Assembly (NCBI GenBank): GCA_963756185.1
Contig: CAVWMS010000004.1
Span: 15,462 to 79,461 of the forward strand
Reading direction: 5' to 3'
Origin: DATAXI01 sp963756185
Lineage (GTDB): Bacteria > Verrucomicrobiota > Verrucomicrobiia > Chthoniobacterales > Chthoniobacteraceae
DNA: 64,000 nt
Part shown: positions 1 to 8,401 of the stretch, piece after piece
Numbering within the stretch: the stretch's first letter is position 1
How the letters are laid out: the number at the start of each line of letters is the position of its first letter
The notes under the pieces: model-generated
The model's database searches: none
The model's input: the letters and a program-made list of their open reading frames with translations, nothing else
Told to the model about the DNA's origin: nothing
Program-made: the position numbers and the translations under genes

Positions 1-1978
1 TTCTTTCGAGAAGTGACGCATCCAGCGCCGAACCCCAAAAGGCAATTTTCCACGGCAACGCATCACCGGACGCAATCTCGCAATAAGGGAGCTCACGTAT
101 TTCGTCACCGTTTCCCGTAATGCTCCATGTCTCATGCCGAAGGCCTGGTATGGTTGGCCGCGTTCCTTCCTGATTCGCAACAAACGGGGAAAAGACCGTA
201 GTTATTTCAAAATCGTCCGGCGCTCCCTTCTTGCGAGGGCCGAAGAACAGTGCCGCAGCCGGAACGCGCGAACGCCCGGCGAAAAGCACCTCGGCCAGAT
301 TCGAGAAATTTGCGACTGTATACATCCGCTGTGCACGGAAGAACGCGCTGCGGAACCTTTGAGAATAATCTTCAAATAACGTCATCGCAGGCATGAGCAA
401 CCCACATTCCCCACCTTCGACAAGGAATTCCTGGCAACGCCACGCGAAGGCCTGAGCTACCGAGTTTTTGCCGACAGGCATTGTCCTGGTGTTTGCGCCC
501 ATCCATTTCAATGCCGGCTCGTGACGGCCTTCGATCCTCGGTTCCGCTGCTTGCTCGCCTTTTGGTTTCGTCCACGGCGGGTTTCCAATAACCCAATGAA
601 ACTTCGTTTTGAATGAGCGTACTTTGAAAAAGTCAGCGCAAAAAATGTTGTTTCTTCTCAAGGTCGGCAGGCGGAAGCGGGGATGATCAATCAGGTCCCT
701 CGGCTCTAGGTAGTCGAGCAGTGTTAGGTAGAGGCTAAACTCCGCGACGCTGCACGCATCCTGATCCCTATCCACACCGAAGATGTGGCGCTTGAGTAGC
801 GTAGCGAGTTCGTGAGGGGCCGGTTTCTTTCTTCGGTGAACAAATTCGCGTTCGACCAGGCGTCGGAAGCATTGGACGAGAAAGGCACCGGAGCCGCAAC
901 TAGGATCCCATACTCGAACACCGCGCTGTAGACGACGGCGCTTGTCCATCTCTGCCAGCATGTAGTTCACCACAGGAATCGGCGTGTAATACGCGCCGGC
1001 CTTTCGGCCTTCACTCAGCTCATCATCCTCGTCGCTATCGGGTTTGTCGGGCAAATGAAGAAATTGCTCGTAAATCATCGAGAGTGTCTCGATGGGAATA
1101 AAGTCGAACTTGAAAGCTGTGAATGGCAAATGGAACTGCCATTCACCATCAAACGAATCCCCTGCAAACGCGCCTGCAATGTGTTGAATTTGCTCTTCCG
1201 TCGGAGAATCAGGACCGGAGAACTTCAGTGGAAAAACGCGACCATTCAAGAAGTCATCGAGCTTTCCGCAGACAGCGCGCAAGCCCGCAACGGTTGCGTT
1301 ACGGGTGAAAACAGAATTGTGTTCGATCTGCCACTCCTCCAGGCGCCGTGGAGAAAGAAAACCACGGTCTTTCAAATAGTGAAGATAGACATATTTACCA
1401 ATCAGCGGATGAATGATGCTTTTGACTGTAGCAGCCCCGAAATGGTCGCTAAATTTTCTCGCGAGTTGTTTAAGGTTTTCCAGCAGGCTCCAATAAACGC
1501 GCTTGTCGGGCTGCACATCGCCCGCGCGCTTACGCCACAGTTCTCCCGAGTCGATTGCCGGCCCGCGAAATTCCGCAAGCTTCTCGGCAATTTCATCGAA
1601 TTGGATGAGCGGTTCGAGGACGCCATCGTTTTCCTCGCTCGCGGCCCAATTGCGCTTGAAGCCGGAGTAAAGGCACACTCCGCCTGGCGTACGAACAAGA
1701 AGGAAAGGAGTAATGTCCTGATTCCAGACGAGTTTATGGATTTCATTCGCCGCCGCAATGCTTTCGGCATCGCAAACATAGACAACGGGGACCAAGGAGC
1801 CGTCCTCGTTGAAAGGGCGAAGGGTATATACCCCCTCCAGGCGGCACGCACGGTTCCTCGCCGCCGCCCGCAGGATGTGACCGATGTCCGGAGCATGATT
1901 GAACGCGGCCGTTCCCCGCTGGAGAAAATTCCTGGAGCCGCTGTAGCCGAGCTCTTCGATGAGGACTGATAACTCCAT
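1..1978 (-). CDS. Eco57I-type N6-adenine DNA methyltransferase, 3' end outside window
   Basis: The minus frame stays open from an ATG at 1978 down to base 1, so the C-terminus lies outside the window. About 659 residues are visible. AdoMet-binding motif I reads DPSCGSGAFLV (residues 358 onward, near bases 875-907) and catalytic motif IV reads NPPW (residues 466-469, bases 572-583). Together they identify a gamma-class N6-adenine methyltransferase. About 350 residues precede motif I. This is typical of Eco57I/type IIG-like enzymes, where that part can carry a nuclease or a helical domain, but I could not identify a nuclease motif. The ATG lies 5 bases after the stop of the S24 regulator, so the two are probably co-transcribed, as in controller-regulated restriction or defence methylases. 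Whether a target-recognition or restriction part follows cannot be seen. Confidence 0.88.
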   Translation of the reverse strand, partial: MELSVLIEELGYSGSRNFLQRGTAAFNHAPDIGHILRAAARNRACRLEGVYTLRPFNEDGSLVPVVYVCDAESIAAANEIHKLVWNQDITPFLLVRTPGGVCLYSGFKRNWAASEENDGVLEPLIQFDEIAEKLAEFRGPAIDSGELWRKRAGDVQPDKRVYWSLLENLKQLARKFSDHFGAATVKSIIHPLIGKYVYLHYLKDRGFLSPRRLEEWQIEHNSVFTRNATVAGLRAVCGKLDDFLNGRVFPLKFSGPDSPTEEQIQHIAGAFAGDSFDGEWQFHLPFTAFKFDFIPIETLSMIYEQFLHLPDKPDSDEDDELSEGRKAGAYYTPIPVVNYMLAEMDKRRRLQRGVRVWDPSCGSGAFLVQCFRRLVEREFVHRRKKPAPHELATLLKRHIFGVDRDQDACSVAEFSLYLTLLDYLEPRDLIDHPRFRLPTLRRNNIFCADFFKVRSFKTKFHWVIGNPPWTKPKGEQAAEPRIEGRHEPALKWMGANTRTMPVGKNSVAQAFAWRCQEFLVEGGECGLLMPAMTLFEDYSQRFRSAFFRAQRMYTVANFSNLAEVLFAGRSRVPAAALFFGPRKKGAPDDFEITTVFSPFVANQEGTRPTIPGLRHETWSITGNGDEIRELPYCEIASGDALPWKIAFWGSALDASLLER

Positions 1979-1983
1979 AAAAA

Positions 1984-2712
1984 TTAACGCCAGACTTGGC
2001 GAACAACCTGATAGACCGGGCAATTCCAGACGACGCGGTTTTCCGGAACCTCGATTGGCTGAAATACCGAGTTGTAGCTTGTAAAGCAACAGAGCCTGTT
2101 TGGAAACTGATCTCTAGCAGTGAAGACCTTGAAGATCACCCCCTCGTTTTCCAACCGAGCGACGACCAGGCTCCCGTTTCGTGGTTGGTGGCTCGGCATC
2201 AAGACGGCAATATCCCCTTGGAAATACTTGGGCTCCATCGAATCTCCCTGAATTTCGACAGCGAACGCCTGTTCGTCCGGACAATCAGTTGCGATCCACT
2301 TTTGCCATTCCAGCGGAAGTTCCTCGAAGTCGAGTCCCGTGCCCGCCTGTGCCCAAGACCGCACGGGAATTGTGCGGATACCACGCTGGCTGGCACCCGC
2401 AAATCCGGAGGTCCGAGCAATTTCATTCAGCCGGTACGACAGCTTGGCCGATAACGGCCTTGAAGAGTTTTCCAGTTTTGACAAGTGTTGACGCGAAATT
2501 GCAAGCCTTCGGGCGAACTCATCTTGGGTCAAACCCAAGCGATTCCGAGTTGTGGCGAGTGCGTCGGGCGTCAGGTGCACACCATAAATCAGCAATATTT
2601 CGCCGCCTGATCGAGCAAAAAGACGACAAAGACGACATTTTTGTCGTCTGCCATGGAAATTGCCGCCCCCATGCGAAGACTTCATTCCTTCCTCTGCGTT
2701 CCGAGTCCCCAT
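1984..2712 (-). CDS. HTH/S24 (LexA-like) transcriptional regulator
   Basis: The 242-residue frame has an XRE-type helix-turn-helix at about residues 53-85 (LGLTQDEFARRL ... SRQHLSKLE). An S24 peptidase fold follows, with Ser158 in GDSMEP and a Lys (about 195) in VIFKVF forming the expected Ser-Lys dyad. An Ala-Gly pair in SWAQAGTG (about 123-124) sits where cI/LexA-type repressors cleave themselves. These features predict a repressor inactivated by RecA-stimulated self-cleavage. The first 44 residues look unlike the family. A GTG at 2580 (start VHLTPDALA) is a plausible alternative start and gives about 198 residues. The methyltransferase follows after 5 bases, so this is likely its SOS-linked controller; that role is inferred from context. 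Confidence 0.85.
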   Translation of the reverse strand: MGTRNAEEGMKSSHGGGNFHGRRQKCRLCRLFARSGGEILLIYGVHLTPDALATTRNRLGLTQDEFARRLAISRQHLSKLENSSRPLSAKLSYRLNEIARTSGFAGASQRGIRTIPVRSWAQAGTGLDFEELPLEWQKWIATDCPDEQAFAVEIQGDSMEPKYFQGDIAVLMPSHQPRNGSLVVARLENEGVIFKVFTARDQFPNRLCCFTSYNSVFQPIEVPENRVVWNCPVYQVVRQVWR

Positions 2713-2821
2713 CCTCCAACCGGTCCCCGGCTTGTTGTCCTTGATGATAAATGAAGGGAATTATCCGACCCAGCAGCAATTCTGCACGCCCCGCGCCGGG
2801 CTGTTTGAATTTCGAATTTTC

Positions 2822-2887
2822 CCAAAGGACGCTCTCGTCCTTTGGCATGGTCTCGAATTTTGCCAAAGGACGCCCGCGTCCTTTGGC
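2822..2887. repeat. Pair of identical-stem hairpins, candidate terminator
   Basis: Two perfect inverted repeats share the 10-bp arm CCAAAGGACG, each with a 4-base loop. The arms are 2822-2831 with 2836-2845, and 2863-2872 with 2877-2886. On the minus strand both are followed by the same AAAATTCGA string, so the whole unit of about 40 bp is duplicated. They begin 3 bases past the stop of the sugar transferase and lie upstream of the S24 regulator. They could terminate the transferase transcript or be a small REP-like element. There is no long U-tract, so factor-independent termination is uncertain. Confidence 0.6.
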
Positions 2888-2888
2888 C

Positions 2889-4277
2889 CTACTTCGCCCC
2901 AAACCCCAGCAGCACCACCGGAATCGTCATGATCAGAATCTTGATGTCGAGCCAGATCGACCAGTTGTCGATGTACTTGAGGTCCAGCCGCACCCACTCG
3001 CGGAAATCCGTCACCTGGTTGCGCCCGCTCACCTGCCAGAGGCAGGTCAGCCCCGGTTTCACACTCAGGCGGCGGCGCTGCGCCGTGTTCTCAAATTTTT
3101 CCACCTCGTAAATCGGCAGCGGCCGCGGGCCCACCAGGCTCATGTGGCCCTGAAGCACATTGAAGAGCTGCGGCAACTCGTCGATGCTCCACTTGCGCAG
3201 GTAGCGGCCCAGCGGCGTGATCCGCGGGTCGCGCTCGAGCTTGAACACCGGGCCGCTCATCTGGTTGAAGGCGATCAGCTCCGCCTGCCGCATCTCGGCA
3301 TCGGTCACCATGGTGCGAAATTTGTACATCGTGAACGGCTTCCCATGCTTGCCCGCGCGCACCTGCCGAAATAGCGCCGGCCCGGGCGAAGTGAGCCGGA
3401 TGAGCACGACCGTGACCAGCATGATGAAGGATGCCGGGATCAGCAGCACAAAGGCGCCCACGCGGTCGATGACCGCCTTGACCAGCAGCGCCCACGAGAT
3501 GTCAGGCGTCGTCCGGAAAACCAGCATCGGCCGGTCGCCAATCGCGTCGAAATCAGGCCGCGCGATCGAGGTCTTGATAAAATCCGCCAGCAGCCACGCC
3601 TCGACCCCTTCGACCTCGCACGCGGCGATTGCCTCCTGGAGCCGGTTCAAATGGCTGTGGCCGCCGGCAAAGATGACGCGCGATACCGAGAGCCGGTGCA
3701 GCGCCTCGATCAGCGCCGAGATCGGCTCGGACTCGATGTCGACCCGGCCCACGATCTCCATCTCGACCAGTTGCTCCGCGGTCAGCGACTTTTCAAGTTG
3801 CGCCAGGTCCGCCGGCGTCCCCGCCAGCAGCACGCTTTCGCGGAACTTCCCGTTCGACGCCCTCCGCCGCAGCCGCGACACCGTAATGCGCTCCCGGACC
3901 AACAAAACGATCAGCGCGAGAATCGCGAAAATGATCAGCACCGCGCGGCTGGGGAAATTTAGCCGGAAAAAGAAAGCCGACGCCGCGATGAGCAAACCGA
4001 GGATCAGCCCGGCCCGGCTGATCTGGACCGTGGACTTCCAGACATCCTTTTGCAGGACGTTGTGATAAAAGCCCTGCATCTCCAGCACGATCGGGCCGAA
4101 CGGCATCAACACGAACAGCACCCAGCGGAACTGGTTGAAGTCCGGAATCTCAATCGCCGCGAACCATCTCGACATGCCGGCCCGGACCACGTGCGCGCCC
4201 CAGAACGCCGCAACCAGCCCGATCCCGTCGATGATCTGCTGAAATTGAAGATTGAGTTCTTGTTTGCGTCCGATCAT
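2889..4277 (-). CDS. Exopolysaccharide polyprenyl-phosphate sugar-1-phosphate transferase (WcaJ/WbaP type)
   Basis: The protein has 462 residues. The N-terminal half has several hydrophobic segments and a CoA-binding-like Rossmann region (about 150-260), the usual arrangement of polyisoprenyl-phosphate hexose-1-phosphate transferases. The C-terminal bacterial sugar transferase domain is complete: KPFTMYKFRTMVTDAE, then LRKWSIDELPQLFNVL, MSLVGPRPLP, KPGLTCLWQVSGRN and LDLKYIDNWS. The enzyme should move a sugar-1-phosphate from a UDP-sugar to undecaprenyl phosphate in the inner membrane, starting synthesis of an exopolysaccharide repeat unit. No other polysaccharide genes lie beside it, so it is an orphan in this window. 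The sugar cannot be deduced. Confidence 0.93.
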   Translation of the reverse strand: MIGRKQELNLQFQQIIDGIGLVAAFWGAHVVRAGMSRWFAAIEIPDFNQFRWVLFVLMPFGPIVLEMQGFYHNVLQKDVWKSTVQISRAGLILGLLIAASAFFFRLNFPSRAVLIIFAILALIVLLVRERITVSRLRRRASNGKFRESVLLAGTPADLAQLEKSLTAEQLVEMEIVGRVDIESEPISALIEALHRLSVSRVIFAGGHSHLNRLQEAIAACEVEGVEAWLLADFIKTSIARPDFDAIGDRPMLVFRTTPDISWALLVKAVIDRVGAFVLLIPASFIMLVTVVLIRLTSPGPALFRQVRAGKHGKPFTMYKFRTMVTDAEMRQAELIAFNQMSGPVFKLERDPRITPLGRYLRKWSIDELPQLFNVLQGHMSLVGPRPLPIYEVEKFENTAQRRRLSVKPGLTCLWQVSGRNQVTDFREWVRLDLKYIDNWSIWLDIKILIMTIPVVLLGFGAK

Positions 4278-4330
4278 GCGTCGTGGGACTGGAATGGCGC
4301 CGGCTGGCTCATCGATAAAATTGTAAATTC

Positions 4331-5035
4331 ATGACTCCGCGTCAAATCGCCATCAGTTTATCACATCCGGGCGTGGTCGGCACCATTCATTGCGCCAGGT
4401 CGCTGGCCGCCGCCCGCGGGACCAGCCCCGCCCTTTGCGATTGGTTTGAGCTGCGGGTCGACCAGTTTTACCCGGAGCTGGATGCCCTCGAAAATGCCCT
4501 GCCGGACCTGGCCTGCCCGCTCATCCTGACCGTGCGCCACGCCTCGGAGGGCGGCGCCGCGATGGCCGCCGGCCAGCGCCGGGCCGCATACTCGAGATTC
4601 ATAAAAGTGGCCGGCCTGGTGGACATCGAATTGCGCTGGGCCGGCGCCATGGCCGGCGTGATCCGCGAAGCGCGGGCGGCCGGCGCGGGCCTCATCCTTT
4701 CCCACCACGATTTTCACGGCATGCCTTCCCCGCGCAAGCTGGCCGGACTGGCCCGCCGCGCACGCGAGGCCGGGGCCGATGTTTTCAAGGTGGCCGCGAT
4801 GACCCGGAGCCGCCGCGACGTCCAGACGCTGCTCGATTTTCTCGCCGATGAGAAGGCGAAGATGCGCCTGGCGGTGATGGGGATGGGGCGCTACGGCAGG
4901 CTCTCGAGGGTGCTCCTGGCCGGGGCCGGTTCCTGCCTCAACTACGGCTACCTGGGAAAACCGAATGCCAGCGGCCAATGGCCGGCGGCCAAATTGAAGG
5001 CCGAAATCGCGCAAAAAAGGGCCAAAAACGCTTAA
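4331..5035 (+). CDS. aroD: Type I 3-dehydroquinate dehydratase
   Basis: The 234-residue protein matches class I dehydroquinases, which dehydrate 3-dehydroquinate to 3-dehydroshikimate through a Schiff base (shikimate pathway, cytosol). Family signatures occur in order: FELRVDQF near 45, ILTVRHASEGG near 72, a catalytic His in LSHHDFHGMP, the Schiff-base Lys in VFKVAAMT, then MGMGRYGRLSR and CLNYGYLGKPNASGQ. Length is normal for the family. The gene is divergent from the sugar transferase (53 bases between starts) and convergent with the response regulator. No other shikimate genes are adjacent. Confidence 0.94.
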   Translation: MTPRQIAISLSHPGVVGTIHCARSLAAARGTSPALCDWFELRVDQFYPELDALENALPDLACPLILTVRHASEGGAAMAAGQRRAAYSRFIKVAGLVDIELRWAGAMAGVIREARAAGAGLILSHHDFHGMPSPRKLAGLARRAREAGADVFKVAAMTRSRRDVQTLLDFLADEKAKMRLAVMGMGRYGRLSRVLLAGAGSCLNYGYLGKPNASGQWPAAKLKAEIAQKRAKNA

Positions 5036-5045
5036 TTTTAAGCGC

Positions 5046-5062
5046 AAAAACAGGCCGTTTTT
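5046..5062. terminator. Possible hairpin between convergent genes
   Basis: AAAAAC and GTTTTT pair around an AGGCC loop, and further T residues follow on the plus strand. The hairpin sits between the aroD stop and the stop of the convergent response regulator. The stem is short and AT-rich, so it is a weak candidate terminator. Confidence 0.35.
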
Positions 5063-5070
5063 TTGATCGC

Positions 5071-5466
5071 TCAGGCAGCCGGGGCGGCCGGCGCGGCGGG
5101 ATTGGCCGGGGTGTTGAGCACCCGCATGACCGCCGAGTATATCTCGCTCGGTCCCAGCCCCTTGCTGACGTAACCATTGGCCCCCGCATACCGGGCGGCC
5201 TGCATCATCTCCTCGTCGTAGCCGAGGCCGGTGAAAATGATAATGGGAAGCTCCAGGTGATGCCCCCGAATAATCGAAATCAGCGAAAGTCCGTCGATTT
5301 TCGGCATGCCAATGTCGAGAATGACCGCGTCGCACGGGTTGAGGTTGAGCCAGGACTCGACTTTGGAGCCATCGGTGAGCGAGGAGCAGGAATGGCCTTT
5401 GCTGCGGAGATAGGTGACGAGGAACCGGTTAAGGAGGCGATTATCGTCGACGACAAGGAAGTTCAT
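5071..5466 (-). CDS. Stand-alone response-regulator receiver protein
   Basis: The 131 residues form one CheY-like receiver. Asp7-Asp8 form the acidic pocket, Asp51 (ILDIGMP) is the phospho-acceptor, Thr79 (IIFTG) is the switch residue, and Lys102 (YVSKG) is the conserved lysine. No output domain follows, only a Pro/Ala-rich tail. It probably works by protein-protein interaction in a phosphorelay. No histidine kinase is adjacent, so its partner is unknown. Confidence 0.9.
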   Translation of the reverse strand: MNFLVVDDNRLLNRFLVTYLRSKGHSCSSLTDGSKVESWLNLNPCDAVILDIGMPKIDGLSLISIIRGHHLELPIIIFTGLGYDEEMMQAARYAGANGYVSKGLGPSEIYSAVMRVLNTPANPAAPAAPAA

Positions 5467-5580
5467 ATGAGTTGGGATTCTAATGGGCTGAATTCGCCTT
5501 CCAAGGTAGCAGGGGGTGTGCCATGAGAATCGCGGGAAAACCCTGAATCAGGGGCAGAAAAGCATCGAGAAATTATGAAA

Positions 5581-6432
5581 TCAGCCCAAATGGACGATTT
5601 TTCCCAGAAATTCCATGCCGAGATAAAGGCCCCCCGCCAACCCGAAATAAAGCACCGCCATCACCAGTCGCTGCCAGGGGGCGCATTCGAAGTAACGCTG
5701 CTGCTCGGGGGTCCGCGGCCTGAAGAGGGCTAAAAGCCGGGGCAAGCTGAGCACGACGATGCCGATGATGAGGCAGGTGGTGAAATTAAAGATGAGGTTG
5801 CCCTGGGCGAAACTGTAGGCCATGCGCGCGCCGAAGATCACGACGCCAACGAGCCAAAGCCACGGAGAAAGGGCGGTCACGATGCGCCCGCCGTCGAGCG
5901 GCACGATGGGGATGAGGTTGAAGAGATTGATGAGAAAACCGTAGTAGCAAAGCACCAGGAAAATCGGGTTTCCCGTGTAAAAAAAGCCGCAACCAACCGC
6001 GAGAGCCCCAATGCTGCCGAGCAACGGCCCGCCGACCCCGATGAAGGATTCCACCCAGGCGTTGCGCGGCGCCTCCTTCAACATGATGACCGCGCCCATG
6101 AACGGGATGAAATAGGGGAGGCTGACCTTCAGCCCCATGATCTTGGCCGCGATGAGATGGCCCATTTCATGGATAAAGATGAGGGCGACAAAGCCGACGG
6201 CGAACGGCCAGCCGTAAAAGCGGGCGTAGACCCAGATGTTTACGAGGATCAGGCCGCCGGACTTGAGAGCGGGCAGAGCGACCTTGATGAAAGGCCAGCA
6301 GACCTTGGCAATCGCGGCGAGGGCCGCGAGCACGGGAGCAAAGAACCGCTTGATCCGCTGCCCGAGGGTGGGGGGGGCGGGCTGGAGAATGACCGGTGGC
6401 GGTTGTTGCTGCTGCTGTTGCTGTTCGTTCAT
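5581..6432 (-). CDS. M50 site-2 protease family membrane metalloprotease
   Basis: This 283-residue membrane protein carries the zinc-binding HEMGH motif (residues 88-92) inside a hydrophobic helix (GFVALIFIHEMGHLIAAKIM). The second zinc-ligand motif is NLIPIVPLDGGR (Asp180). Both are diagnostic of intramembrane site-2 proteases. Four to six hydrophobic segments are visible. The N-terminus has an unusual run of seven glutamines followed by prolines, encoded by a CAG/CAA simple repeat at about 6400-6425. There is no PDZ domain, so it belongs to the short peptidase M50 group rather than RseP. The substrate is unknown. Confidence 0.9.
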   Translation of the reverse strand: MNEQQQQQQQPPPVILQPAPPTLGQRIKRFFAPVLAALAAIAKVCWPFIKVALPALKSGGLILVNIWVYARFYGWPFAVGFVALIFIHEMGHLIAAKIMGLKVSLPYFIPFMGAVIMLKEAPRNAWVESFIGVGGPLLGSIGALAVGCGFFYTGNPIFLVLCYYGFLINLFNLIPIVPLDGGRIVTALSPWLWLVGVVIFGARMAYSFAQGNLIFNFTTCLIIGIVVLSLPRLLALFRPRTPEQQRYFECAPWQRLVMAVLYFGLAGGLYLGMEFLGKIVHLG

Positions 6433-6546
6433 CGGTGCGGAGGAACATTGACTGATTCCGCTGCGAGGGAAAGGGGGAAAAGGAGAAAGGGACAGAGCGG
6501 AAAATTCAGCCTGCCGATGATAGCGAGGTTGGAAACCGGAGAGGTG

Positions 6547-6804
6547 TTACTGACCACCACCATAGGCGAGGTCCGCGGCGAGATCGTCTCCGGTATAATG
6601 GCGCGGAATCTCGCGACGGGCGAGTTCTTCCTCCAAACTGAAACGATCCAGTCCAGCCAGTGCCGCCGCCTGGGCGTGTGTCAACGCCCGGCGGGCGTAG
6701 AGCGCACAAGCCAGCTCAATCAGCACCTGGCGCGGAACCTCAGGTTCCGGGACATGAAAAGCGCCGGCAAGCAGTCCCTCTGGCAAGTCGATGGTCACGC
6801 TCAT
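6547..6804 (-). CDS. UPF0175 family protein, antitoxin-like
   Basis: I chose the ATG at 6804 (MSVTIDLPEGLL), which gives 85 residues. The frame is open further upstream, to 6996, but that extension looks non-coding. The pattern LPEGLL ... ALYARRALTHAQAAALAGLDRFSLEEELARREIP ... DDLAADL is typical of UPF0175, small helical DNA-binding-like proteins often paired with a PIN-like toxin. Here no PIN gene is adjacent: the next gene downstream is the M50 protease, and upstream is broken DNA. It may be an orphan antitoxin or regulator. Confidence 0.72.
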   Translation of the reverse strand: MSVTIDLPEGLLAGAFHVPEPEVPRQVLIELACALYARRALTHAQAAALAGLDRFSLEEELARREIPRHYTGDDLAADLAYGGGQ

Positions 6805-7049
6805 GCCGTAGTTTACCAGCGTTCCCGGCATCTGCCAGACGAATATCGGAAGCACAAGTTGCCGCATAGGGTGTGAATAAGAATCGAAAACGGTTCGCAA
6901 GCACCCCATTCTCAAGAGGCTCGTGAAAGATTGGAAATCACGGCCGCCGCATCCCGCTCTTCCGAACGGGACGCAAACTTTGGCCGGCATCCCCACGGCA
7001 TGCGCTTCTTGTGTTGCGCCTTGCGCTTAGCCTCTATTGCCGTTGGAAT

Positions 7050-7222
7050 TGTCCTGGGCCGTCTGCTGCTGCCCGGGGCGGTACTCGAAATTCCTCGCCT
7101 TCGAGAGGATGCCGCCCGGGGCGAACATCTGGCCGACACGGGAAACGAAGTCGCTGGGAATTTGCTCGCGCGATGCGATTGTGGGTGAAGGGGAGGGTAG
7201 ATGGGAACGGGGAGGATGCACC
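7050..7222 (-). pseudogene. 5' fragment of a second dinG copy
   Basis: Minus-strand translation gives SREQIPSDFVSRVGQMFAPG and then LSKARNFEYRPGQQQ. These match residues 4-40 of the intact DinG at 11097-13091 (FREQIPSDFVSRVGDMFAPG, LSKAKNFEYRPEQQQ). Similarity extends through the start codon region into upstream non-coding DNA, and then stops abruptly. This is a partial duplication of the dinG 5' end with its leader, not a working gene. Confidence 0.85.
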
Positions 7223-7459
7223 CTGGTTTTGGGAGTCAGAGGGCGCCTAAAAACTCAGGGCGCAGCGGTCTGGCTGTGAACCCGTATCGGCTGGCGAGGG
7301 CCGTTTTGTCACGATTGAGAATATTGACCCCATTCTCGCCCCGTTCTCCATTGGCAATCATTGGTGATCGAATTGGATGCTGAGAGAATCATAGCTGTGA
7401 CATTGGGTTGCCCTATTACTTACCTGTGAATCGTCGAATGACGACCCTGTATACGAGAA
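7223..7459. other. Intergenic stretch, nothing recognised
   Basis: I see no convincing reading frame, hairpin or repeat here. It separates the dinG fragment from the truncated orphan gene and lies inside the zone of broken genes. Confidence 0.4.
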
Positions 7460-7999
7460 TCAAGGGCGAGTTTCGAAAAGGTCGTCATCATCTGATACTG
7501 GAAGCGTTACACGAGCGCCGTGTGTTACGGGGTAAGCCAGGGAATGTTTCTCAACGGCTTCGAGAACCTCGTCTTGAAGAATGCGTCCAGAGAGCCATCG
7601 TTTTTGCCAGAAAGCAGCCAGCTTTTCTGTCTGCTTTTTTGTTTTTGTTAGCGGGAGGAAGTATTTTGGACGCTTCGCGAAACCTAGCAGCACCTCACGA
7701 AAGTTCTCACACAACGGGACGCCATACACGACACGAGGATTTCCATGGCAGAGAAGTTCATCTGTGGGCAAGCCTACTTCAGCGAGGCCGTCTCGCAGTT
7801 TCCGCATGAGGGGATTAACGCCCTCGCCGAAAATACTGTTTACTTTTCGTCCGCCGCCAGCTCGCCCAAGCAGTGTTTCCAGATAGTCAATCGTTACCTT
7901 GGAAAAATGGTACGAGCCGTATCCCTTACTCGTACCAAGATTGACGTATTCGATGCGAGCGGGCGAATCTTCGCCAAGCGCCTGCAGGGGTAACCGGCT
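7460..7999 (-). pseudogene. N-terminally truncated gene of unrecognised family
   Basis: The minus frame is open from a stop at 8000-8002 down to 7460. The first ATG is at 7807 (115 residues), but protein-like sequence clearly continues upstream of it: ARIEYVNLGTSKGYGSYHFS, then VNSIFGEGVNPLMRKLRDGL. It runs on as NPRVVYGVPLCENFREVLLG and ends DDDDLFETRP. The upstream part has no start codon before the in-frame stop, so the N-terminus was lost. I do not recognise the family with confidence. The junction at about 8000 coincides with the start of the possible intron remnant. Confidence 0.6.
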
Positions 8000-8030
8000 T
8001 CAGACTCTCCGCTCCACGCACGCGGTCGGA

Positions 8031-8400
8031 GTGCGGCGGCTGGCACGGTCACGCCTTGGGGACGGTGCCAGGTGGCGGGAATTCGAAACGGTGCGTCGGG
8101 CTGGTGTCTGTCCAGCGAAGCAGACAGTCAACAGACGGAAGTGCCAATCGAGAGAGGGCGAGAGCCAAGCCGGTCTTTCGGAGGCAGAGGGAACCATGCG
8201 GCAGGCCGAAGACTCAGGCGACGAGAGAAAGACGGGCTTGCGAGCGGTGGGCGGCGGAACGGGGCGTTGCGGAGTGTCCCCGCTCGAAATGGTAGGGCCG
8301 GAGGAAGCGAAACAGGCGCGGAGCGGAAGACCTTCCTCTATGAATACCCGGAAAGCAAACGGCGTTGACAGGCTGGAATACATGGGTGTATTTCAACCTA
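8031..8400 (+). mobile_element. Possible 5' remnant of a group II intron
   Basis: There is no believable ORF in this GC-rich stretch. It begins with GTGCG at 8031, matching the group II 5' consensus. It contains strings that resemble bacterial group II domain I, such as AACAGACGGAAGTGCC (near 8130), GAGAGCCAAG (near 8160) and GGCAGAGGGAACC (near 8183). It has no intron-encoded protein and no recognisable domain V at its 3' end. The call rests on remembered motifs only and is tentative. Confidence 0.3.
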
Positions 8401-8401
8401 T

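Noticed and set aside
1055..1969. A 304-codon plus-strand frame near the left edge
   Set aside because: The minus strand is open throughout and carries DPSCGSGAF and NPPW methyltransferase motifs; the plus frame has no recognisable features.
2889..4277. A local exopolysaccharide gene cluster
   Set aside because: Only the priming transferase is present; neighbours are shikimate, signalling and protease genes.
7460..7999. Calling the truncated gene a Druantia (DruA/DUF4338) or other defence protein
   Set aside because: I compared it from memory with DruA motifs and saw no match; the family is left open.
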